Shown in pieces: positions 32,735 to 38,076 of a stretch of 38,076 nt of DNA. The translations under genes were made by a program, and so were the position numbers. The notes under the pieces were generated by a model. It ran no database searches. It saw nothing but the letters and a program-made list of their open reading frames with translations, and was not told where the DNA came from. Within the stretch, counting starts at the first letter, position 1. Every line of letters begins with the position of its first letter. The stretch is from the NCBI GenBank assembly GCA_003211535.1, contig QCSJ01000006.1:17501-55576 (forward strand), read 5' to 3'. The DNA comes from Synechococcus sp. AG-670-A05. Its GTDB lineage: Bacteria > Cyanobacteriota > Cyanobacteriia > PCC-6307 > Cyanobiaceae.

Positions 32735-34636
32735 TCAGGCTTGAAGCTCGCTGAGTTCTAGCCATCGCTCTTCCGCAGCCTCAATCGTGACAATCAGCTC
32801 TGCCAGTTCCACGCTTAGATCGGATAGATCAGTGCCATTGGTGGCGAGCTTTTTCTCAAGCGCCGCTTTGCGTTGCTCCAGTTGGGGCAGTTGCTGGTCA
32901 AGTTGCTGCAGTTCCTTGGTTTCATTGAAACTGCGACGCCTCGGCCCCGCTGGCGTTGTCTTGGACTGACGAGTATCTGCCTTCTTGGCCGGTGCTGAGG
33001 TCGAGGTACGTTGCCGTTCCTGCTGACGCTGCTGCTCGAGAAAGCCGCTGTAGTTGCCTTCGAAGCGTTGCAGACTCGCCTGTTCAAAGCAGAACAGGCG
33101 GTCAACGGTGCGATCCAGAAAATAACGGTCGTGGGACACAACAATCACGCAGCCCCGGAAGTCCTCTAGGAAATCCTCCAGAACGCTCAAGGTGCGGACG
33201 TCGAGATCGTTTGTGGGTTCATCCAGCAGCAGCACATTCGGGGCCTGGATCAGCATCCGGCAGAGGGTCAGACGTCGACGCTCCCCTCCAGACAGCTTGG
33301 CCAGGGGACTGTGCTGCTGGGCAGGGGGGAACAGAAACCGTTCCAGCAATTGGGATGCGGTGATCTGCTCGCCGCCGGCTTCGATGCGGCTGGCGGCTTC
33401 CTCAACGAATTCGATCACCTTGCGTTGGAGGCCTTTCCCTTCGATGAAGGCTTCGGTGTGCTGGTCGAGGTAGCCGATGTGGACGGTCTCCCCCAGGCGC
33501 AGCGTTCCGGAGGTGGTCTGGCGCCGACCGGCAATCAGATCCAGCAGGGTGGATTTGCCGCAGCCGTTGGGCCCAATGATGCCGATGCGATCTTCCGGGC
33601 TGAAGCTATAGCTGAAGTCGCGCAGCAGTGATCGTCCTTCGGGCTTGCCATCGACAGTCACCCCAACGGATTCTGCCTCGATCACAAGCTTGCCGATTCG
33701 GCGGCTGACGCTCTCCATCTCAAGGGTTTTGCGCTCCTGCTGGAGTGGTGCTTCTCGCATGGCCTCGATCCGCTGCAAGCGGGCTTTCTGCTTGGTGCTG
33801 CGGGCTTTGGGACCCTGCCGGAGCCAGGCCAGCTCCCGGCGCAGAACGCCTCGGAACTTGGCGGCTGAAGACGCCTCCGAGGCCTCCTCCTCTGCCTTGT
33901 GCTGAAGAAACGTGCTGTAGTTGCCCTGGTAGGTGCGGGCCCGACCACGGTCCACTTCCACCATGCGGTTGGTGACCCGATCGAGCACGTAGCGGTCGTG
34001 GGTCACCAGCACCAGAGCCCCTGGGTAGCGGTCCAACCAGCTCTGCAGCCACTCCACGGCGGCCGCATCCAAATGGTTGGTGGGCTCATCCAGCAGCAGC
34101 ACATCCGGGCAGGCCACCAGGGCTGAAGCCAGGCCAACCCGCTTCCGATAGCCCCCTGACAGATCCGCTACCGGGCGCTGGAGATCACTGATGCCCAGCT
34201 TTTGCAGCACTTCGCGACATTGCTGCTCCAGGCTCCAGGCCTCCTCATCGTCCATGCGCTGGCTCAGCTGGCCTAGTTCAGACAGCAGGGTTTCGTCCTC
34301 AGGAGCCGCCGCCACTGCATCGCTGAGGGCGCTGAAGCGCAGCAGCAGGTCTCGTTTGGCACCGCAGCCCTCCAGCACCTGCTCCAGCACGGTCAGCCCG
34401 GGGGTGACATGGCTCTCCTGACCCACCAGCTCTACCCGCAGCCTGGGGGAACAACGTCGTTCTCCGGCCCCCAGTGGTTCGCTGCCCGTCAGCACCTTCA
34501 GCAGGGTGGACTTGCCAGCGCCGTTCGGGCCGATCAGTCCAAGCCGTTCCCCCTCACCGATATGCAGTTCAAGATCGGCAAACAGGGTGCGGACGCCGAA
34601 GTCCTTGGCGGCACCCACAAGGCTGATCAGACTCAC
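32735..34636 (-). CDS. uup: ABC-F ATPase, Uup type
   Basis: The 633-residue soluble protein has two ABC ATPase domains joined by an interdomain linker, and acts on ribosomes or DNA rather than as a transporter. First Walker A GPNGAGKST, signature LSGGYRKRVGLA and Walker B LLLDEPTNHLD; second GPNGCGKST, LSGGERRRL and LLLDEPTNDLD. The C-terminal 80 residues form a coiled coil (ETKELQQLDQQLPQLEQRKA and on), as in the DNA-binding tail of Uup. The start is GTG at 34636, overlapping the stop of the upstream membrane protein (GTGA). It is the third gene of an operon. Confidence 0.93.
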   Translation of the reverse strand: MSLISLVGAAKDFGVRTLFADLELHIGEGERLGLIGPNGAGKSTLLKVLTGSEPLGAGERRCSPRLRVELVGQESHVTPGLTVLEQVLEGCGAKRDLLLRFSALSDAVAAAPEDETLLSELGQLSQRMDDEEAWSLEQQCREVLQKLGISDLQRPVADLSGGYRKRVGLASALVACPDVLLLDEPTNHLDAAAVEWLQSWLDRYPGALVLVTHDRYVLDRVTNRMVEVDRGRARTYQGNYSTFLQHKAEEEASEASSAAKFRGVLRRELAWLRQGPKARSTKQKARLQRIEAMREAPLQQERKTLEMESVSRRIGKLVIEAESVGVTVDGKPEGRSLLRDFSYSFSPEDRIGIIGPNGCGKSTLLDLIAGRRQTTSGTLRLGETVHIGYLDQHTEAFIEGKGLQRKVIEFVEEAASRIEAGGEQITASQLLERFLFPPAQQHSPLAKLSGGERRRLTLCRMLIQAPNVLLLDEPTNDLDVRTLSVLEDFLEDFRGCVIVVSHDRYFLDRTVDRLFCFEQASLQRFEGNYSGFLEQQRQQERQRTSTSAPAKKADTRQSKTTPAGPRRRSFNETKELQQLDQQLPQLEQRKAALEKKLATNGTDLSDLSVELAELIVTIEAAEERWLELSELQA

Positions 34637-35271
34637 GAGGTGCGCGCGGGCAGTTGACCGTCCAGATAAGCAAACACGCTCTTGTCCCCCACATCAGCAG
34701 CAGCGTCCATCCCGAACTTGCGCAGGGCTAGAACCACCAGCAGGGTTGCTGCCACCGCCATCAGCGTTAGGCAGACCTTTGAGGTGGTCAGGCCGGCCAA
34801 TTGCCCCAGCAGAGCCAGTGGCAGCAGCAGGGTGAGTCCGATTGCCTCCGGGCGCTGAAAGCAGAAGAACTCCTTGAAGCCGATGCCCGCTAGGGCGGCG
34901 AAAAGGGGCCCGATCGCCAGGATCCAGAGCCGTTGATCAGCCAGGGTGATCAGGGCACGGGTTGGCCCTGAGCTGATCAGGAGGGTGGCCCAACCAAGGC
35001 AGCCCATCAGCCAGAACAGCTGAAGCGCCCGGTGCAGGGGGCGGAGGTAGATGTGAATCCACAGCAGAGCAAGCCCGAGCCCGCTGCCCATGGGCAGGAT
35101 CCAGAGCCAGGCCCAATGGGCACCAAGCAGCCAGCAATGCAGAATCCCCGCCAGCAGAGTCAGACCTGTGGTTAGTAGCGCCAGGCGGTAGCGCTGCACC
35201 TCGCGGCGGTCGTTTTCGGTGATCGAATAGGGGCCGTAGACCCCCTCAAATTGCGAATCAGCCGTAGTCAT
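34633..35271 (-). CDS. DUF2301-like integral membrane protein
   Basis: The 212-residue protein has about six hydrophobic helices (LLTTGLTLLAGILHCWLLG, WAWLWILPMGSGLGLALLW, ALQLFWLMGCLGWATLLI, and more toward the C terminus). They follow a short polar N terminus (MTTADSQFEGVYGPYSITEN). The sequence with GFKEFFCFQRPEA between helices resembles the cyanobacterial/plastid DUF2301 family (PF10063), whose function is unknown. It overlaps both neighbours by 4 bases: ATGA with the upstream reductase and GTGA with uup. Translation is therefore likely to be coupled. A longer 5' reading is not needed. Confidence 0.78.
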   Translation of the reverse strand: MTTADSQFEGVYGPYSITENDRREVQRYRLALLTTGLTLLAGILHCWLLGAHWAWLWILPMGSGLGLALLWIHIYLRPLHRALQLFWLMGCLGWATLLISSGPTRALITLADQRLWILAIGPLFAALAGIGFKEFFCFQRPEAIGLTLLLPLALLGQLAGLTTSKVCLTLMAVAATLLVVLALRKFGMDAAADVGDKSVFAYLDGQLPARTS

Positions 35272-36239
35272 GGCCTGGGAGTGCCAGCATGCACCAGTGT
35301 GCTCAGGTCCGGACCGGCCGGAACAATTCCCCCGGGATTGAGGGGGAACAAAGCTCCAAAGTAATCGGAGCGCCAGGCGTTGGCATCACAGGTGTCGTTC
35401 ACTCCAGGCAGCGTGTGGAAGCGTTGCCGCCAGCTCCAGAGATGGGGGAACTGCCAGAGGGGCCGGCGGCTGCAGCCGAACAGGGGGGCGTAGACAAGTT
35501 CCCAGCGGATCAGGGTTGGGAACAGGCGGATATCCGCCAGCGTGAGATGGTTGCCGCAGAGCCAGGACCGTCCGTCCGCAAGGGCCTGTTCGACCTGTTC
35601 AAGCGTCTTGAACAGCTCTGTTTCGGCATGGTCGTAGGCCGCCTGTGTTCGGGCGAATCCACAGCGATAGACTCCGTCATTGACGGTAGGCTGCAGAATT
35701 GACTGCCAACGTTCGATGACCTCGAATTGATGCGCTGGTGCCAGATCCGGTGCCGCATCCGGTGCCGGCCAATGGTTGAGCAACTCCACCAATCGTGCAC
35801 TGTCGTTGCCGAGAATTCGAGGCCCGCTGGGATCCACCAGCACCGGCACGGTGGCCCGGTACGAGGGAGGCGCACCGCACCGCCTGTAAAGCTCCATCAA
35901 GGTGTGGCAACCTTGCCAGGGAGGATCCAATTGCCAGCGGCCGGCGCGGTGGTCGGCGCTGGCGACTAGCAGCTTGAGGCTGCCGCCGAGTTGTCGCAGC
36001 TGATGCACCAGCCAGGTGCGGTGAGCCCAGGGACAGCTTCTCCCGAGGATCAGCAGGGGCCGTTGGTGCTCCGGAAGAGTTGCTTCGACGAAAGGGGGAA
36101 GGGTGGTGCTGAGGTGATCGCTGCTGGGTCGCCGGTAATTTCCTTCCTCATCAGCCGGTCCCAGACCTCCCATCAATTGCTGCCATTGCCATCGCCAGCC
36201 CTCTCGTGCGGCGATGACAAGAGCCGGAGGGATTGGCAT
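35268..36239 (-). CDS. Glutathionyl-hydroquinone reductase / omega-type glutathione S-transferase
   Basis: The 323-residue protein resembles YqjG/ECM4-type (Xi class) glutathione transferases, which reduce glutathionyl-hydroquinones. The catalytic cysteine is in GRSCPWAHRTW (C-P-W-A-H). A thioredoxin-like N-terminal half is followed by an all-helical half including GFARTQAAYDHAETELF and the LCGNHLTLADIRLFPTLIRW helix. It is the first gene of a three-gene operon that continues with the DUF2301-like membrane protein and uup, with 4-base overlaps. The intended substrate is unknown; a role against quinone or oxidant stress is an inference. It diverges from the aspartoacylase gene with 70 bases between starts. 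Confidence 0.86.
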   Translation of the reverse strand: MPIPPALVIAAREGWRWQWQQLMGGLGPADEEGNYRRPSSDHLSTTLPPFVEATLPEHQRPLLILGRSCPWAHRTWLVHQLRQLGGSLKLLVASADHRAGRWQLDPPWQGCHTLMELYRRCGAPPSYRATVPVLVDPSGPRILGNDSARLVELLNHWPAPDAAPDLAPAHQFEVIERWQSILQPTVNDGVYRCGFARTQAAYDHAETELFKTLEQVEQALADGRSWLCGNHLTLADIRLFPTLIRWELVYAPLFGCSRRPLWQFPHLWSWRQRFHTLPGVNDTCDANAWRSDYFGALFPLNPGGIVPAGPDLSTLVHAGTPRP

Positions 36240-36309
36240 GGCTCAGATGCTGTTGGCAACAGTCTTGCGGTTTCCCATGCTTCAGTCATGTTGATGTCGA
36301 AGCGTCGTG

Positions 36310-37221
36310 ATGACCCGCTGCGATGTGCTGGTGGTGGGTGGCACCCATGGCAATGAAAACAATGGGGCCTGGCTGGTCGACCAGTTGCGTGACCAGCCCG
36401 ATCTGCTGGAAACCGCTGGCCTTTCTCTGGCCCTTGAAATAGGTAATCCCGAAGCTCGTGCCGTTAACCGTCGCTACGTCGACCGCGATCTCAATCGCTG
36501 CTTCACTCCCGATCTGCTTAATCAGGAGGGGCAGGAGCTGGAACCGCAGCGTGCTCGGAAGCTCCTCGCATTGCACGGCCCCACCAGCGCGAACTCTTGC
36601 CGGGTGGCCCTGGATCTGCACAGCACCACAGCGGCCATGGGCTGCTGCCTGGTCGTGTATGGCCGGCGGCCCGCCGATCTGGCCCTGGCGGCACGGGTGC
36701 AAGGGTCTCTTGGACTACCGATTTATCTGCATGAGGCCGATGCGGCCCAGACTGGATTTCTGGTGGAGCAATGGCCCTGCGGATTGGTGATCGAAGTGGG
36801 GCCTGTGCCCCAGGGAGTCCTGGATGCGCGGGTGGTGCGCCAGACCAGGATCGCCCTCGAGACCTGTCTGCAGCAGTTGGCCGCGGCAAGAGAAGGTCGT
36901 GGCCAGGACCCCCACAGCCTGGTGGTGCATCGACACCTCGGCAGTGTGGATTTGCCGCGTGATCCAAGAGATCGTGTCGCTGCACTGGTGCATCATCAGC
37001 TTCAGCGAAAGGATTGGCAGCCATTAGTGGATGGAGCTGTTGTCTTCGAATGTCCGAGCGGAGAAGCGGTGCTCCTCCAGCAGGGTCAAGGCGAGGCCTG
37101 GCCGGTCTTCATCAACGAGGCGGCCTACGCCGAGAAGAGAATCGCCTTTTCATTGACCCGACGCGAGGTCTGGTCGATCGACCCCAGCTGGGGCGAGGCG
37201 CTTGAGCAGCTGATGACCTGA
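36310..37221 (+). CDS. Aspartoacylase / succinylglutamate desuccinylase family zinc hydrolase
   Basis: The 303-residue enzyme belongs to the AspA/AstE family of zinc carboxypeptidase-like amidohydrolases. [14 protein letters not shown] holds the His and Glu zinc ligands, DRDLNRCF the substrate Arg, [10 protein letters not shown] the second His, and [10 protein letters not shown] the catalytic Glu. The physiological substrate in cyanobacteria is not known. GTG at 36307 precedes the ATG at 36310; I choose the ATG. From memory, in marine picocyanobacteria this gene is often adjacent to psbA; none is seen here, and the 299-base spacer downstream has no psbA sequence that I could recognise. Confidence 0.92.
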   Translation: MTRCDVLVVGGTHGNENNGAWLVDQLRDQPDLLETAGLSLALEIGNPEARAVNRRYVDRDLNRCFTPDLLNQEGQELEPQRARKLLALHGPTSANSCRVALDLHSTTAAMGCCLVVYGRRPADLALAARVQGSLGLPIYLHEADAAQTGFLVEQWPCGLVIEVGPVPQGVLDARVVRQTRIALETCLQQLAAAREGRGQDPHSLVVHRHLGSVDLPRDPRDRVAALVHHQLQRKDWQPLVDGAVVFECPSGEAVLLQQGQGEAWPVFINEAAYAEKRIAFSLTRREVWSIDPSWGEALEQLMT

Positions 37222-37520
37222 GCTCTAGAGCAGCGACCCGTTGTAGAGGAACTTCAAGGATCTCATTGCCGTCGATGGAGACCAGCTTCGATTTCGACGA
37301 TTTGAGTAGGAGGACTTTGTTGTTCCCAGCCCGGTGCCCCTCCTTTGAACAGAAACCGATAATGAACAGCAAGTAATGAACAGCAACCGATAACAGTAGG
37401 CATCGGTTACTGGCAGGCAGACCTTCATTTAGCTTTTCGGCTCGCATCCAGGCGAAGTTGGCCGCTTTGGTTGTGGTCCGGGTATGGGTGTCACTCCACT
37501 TTGATCAGCTCTGGAGGGAT
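37222..37520. other. 299-base region without a confident gene
   Basis: Two short minus-strand frames exist here (longest 111 residues, running into the aspartoacylase gene), but their start and composition are not convincing. The region contains the repeat cluster at 37347-37409. A segment NNKVLLLKSSKSKLVSIDGN reads like protein; it lies downstream of AAAGGAGGGG but has no ATG at a workable distance. It may be a decayed gene. Confidence 0.4.
37347..37409. repeat. Short direct and inverted repeats between aspartoacylase and lipoprotein genes
   Basis: TGAACAG occurs three times (37347, 37364, 37378). TAATGAACAGCAA is exactly repeated at 37361-37373 and 37375-37387. AACCGATAA occurs at 37355-37363 and 37386-37394. 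ATCGGTT at 37403-37409 is the inverted copy of AACCGAT and can form a 7-base-pair hairpin with 37386-37392. Confidence 0.6.
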
Positions 37521-37853
37521 TTAGCCACAGGCCCAGACACCTTTGCCTTCTTTACTGCAGATCAGATCGCTGGACTGACCATCGGCCCAGTACAGCCGCA
37601 GTCGATCGTCGTTAGTCCCAAGACGCAGGGTGAGGGACTGAAGCGGGCCAGCAGGGACGTTCTTATCGAGCTCCTCATTCGCGGGAGTTGTTGAGCTGAG
37701 TTTCTGCTCCAGTTGATTCACCCGCAGTTCCAGGCGCTCTAGGGACGCTTGGTTGGTTTGATCGCTGCTGGAAGACGACGGCCCTGAGCCGCAGCTGCTG
37801 ATGGACAGGACAGCCAATGCCATGAATGGCAGGACGAAGTGACAGCGTTTCAT
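37521..37853 (-). CDS. Small predicted lipoprotein with coiled coil
   Basis: The 110-residue protein starts MKRCHFVLPFMALAVLSISSC: a signal peptide followed by a lipobox (I-S-S-C), so it is probably anchored by a lipid at cysteine 21. A Ser-rich stretch and a coiled coil of about 20 residues (LERLELRVNQLEQKL) follow. The C-terminal part is a small domain with two cysteines (DLICSKEGKGVWACG). The layout of lipobox, short heptad coil and compact tail recalls murein lipoprotein-like or assembly proteins, but no family is assigned. A probable small gene (37887-38033) lies 33 bases upstream on the same strand. Confidence 0.75.
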   Translation of the reverse strand: MKRCHFVLPFMALAVLSISSCGSGPSSSSSDQTNQASLERLELRVNQLEQKLSSTTPANEELDKNVPAGPLQSLTLRLGTNDDRLRLYWADGQSSDLICSKEGKGVWACG

Positions 37854-37886
37854 CCGACGCAGAGACGTTTGCTTTGCTTCAGCGTC

Positions 37887-38033
37887 TCAGCTGATGCTGG
37901 TCGAGACCAGCCGCTCACTCCAATAAATTGTTGCTCCTTGGGCCTCCAGTTCGTTGCGCCTGTGGCGGGCCCACGCGAGAGGAACGGTTTCCTCGAGACG
38001 ACGTCCAGCGAGGAGCCAACGGATCAAGACCAA
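37887..38033 (-). CDS. Probable small protein (48 residues) of unknown function, TTG start
   Basis: The minus strand from TTG at 38033 to TGA at 37887-37889 reads an arginine-rich, helical product with the segments IRWLLAGRRLEETVPLAWAR and RRNELEAQGATIYWSERLV. GGAG lies 6 bases before the TTG, which is good spacing. The frame remains open to the right edge of the window, so a start further upstream is possible. A TTG at 38027 is an alternative. The composition (aromatic, charged, no stops) looks like real protein. Its stop is 33 bases from the lipoprotein start, so the two may share a transcript. Confidence 0.5.
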   Translation of the reverse strand: MVLIRWLLAGRRLEETVPLAWARHRRNELEAQGATIYWSERLVSTSIS

Positions 38034-38076
38034 AACGGGCTCCGAACAACACGCAAATCTTAAATCTTTGTGAGCT

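Noticed and set aside
37112-37447. 111-residue minus-strand frame overlapping the aspartoacylase 3' end
   Set aside because: The start is not supported by a ribosome-binding site and the C-terminal part is antisense to a clear gene; a short protein-like segment is mentioned but not called.

Overview
The window looks like a chromosomal segment of a marine unicellular cyanobacterium, most likely a marine Synechococcus (inference). Supporting signs are psaE (photosystem I), CP12 (Calvin cycle control), a BicA-type SulP carrier, a cyanobacterial/plant-type HemB, a tRNA hydroxylase (MiaE), an aspartoacylase, and tight gene packing with a high-GC core. No phage, transposase, integrase or CRISPR sequence was seen.

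Left core (1-14.9 kb). A divergent methionine-salvage pair, mtnB (cut by the window edge) and mtnA, is followed by psaE-mutM, a conserved protein of unknown function, recQ and a secreted LysM protein. A carbon-metabolism block comes next: aldehyde dehydrogenase, a trehalose-synthase-like GH13 enzyme, the glpK-glpD operon and a second GH13 alpha-amylase/neopullulanase-like enzyme. This block can in principle release sugars from alpha-glucosides and feed glycerol through glycerol-3-phosphate to dihydroxyacetone phosphate. tRNA-Thr(GGU), tRNA-Tyr(GUA) and the coupled pair aroQ-miaE close it.

AT-richer accessory segment (about 14.9-22.6 kb). Base composition falls visibly: a sample line at 17101-17160 is 37% GC, against 68% at 4081-4140. 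The segment holds a DJ-1/PfpI-family protein, a small NTF2/SnoaL-like protein, a TPR plus 2-oxoglutarate/Fe(II) oxygenase-like protein, and a two-gene unit of an isoamylase-type glycogen debranching enzyme (GlgX) followed by a large N-acylglucosamine-2-epimerase-like protein carrying a C-terminal STAS domain. A strong intrinsic terminator ends that unit. The GlgX/epimerase-STAS pair is the best candidate here for an undescribed system.

Right core (22.6-38.1 kb). A small thioredoxin-like protein is followed immediately by a BicA-like transporter. Then come dnaJ, hemB, a glyoxalase-family protein and mutS2 on the plus strand, a MalK/UgpC-type ABC ATPase divergent from obgE, a conserved 60-residue protein convergent with CP12, and an operon of a glutathionyl-hydroquinone reductase, a DUF2301-like membrane protein and the ABC-F ATPase Uup, linked by 4-base overlaps. 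An aspartoacylase gene, a 299-base spacer with small repeats, a lipoprotein and a probable 48-residue protein end the window.

Protein families were assigned by recognising motifs by eye. No database search was run, and start codons are argued from context.
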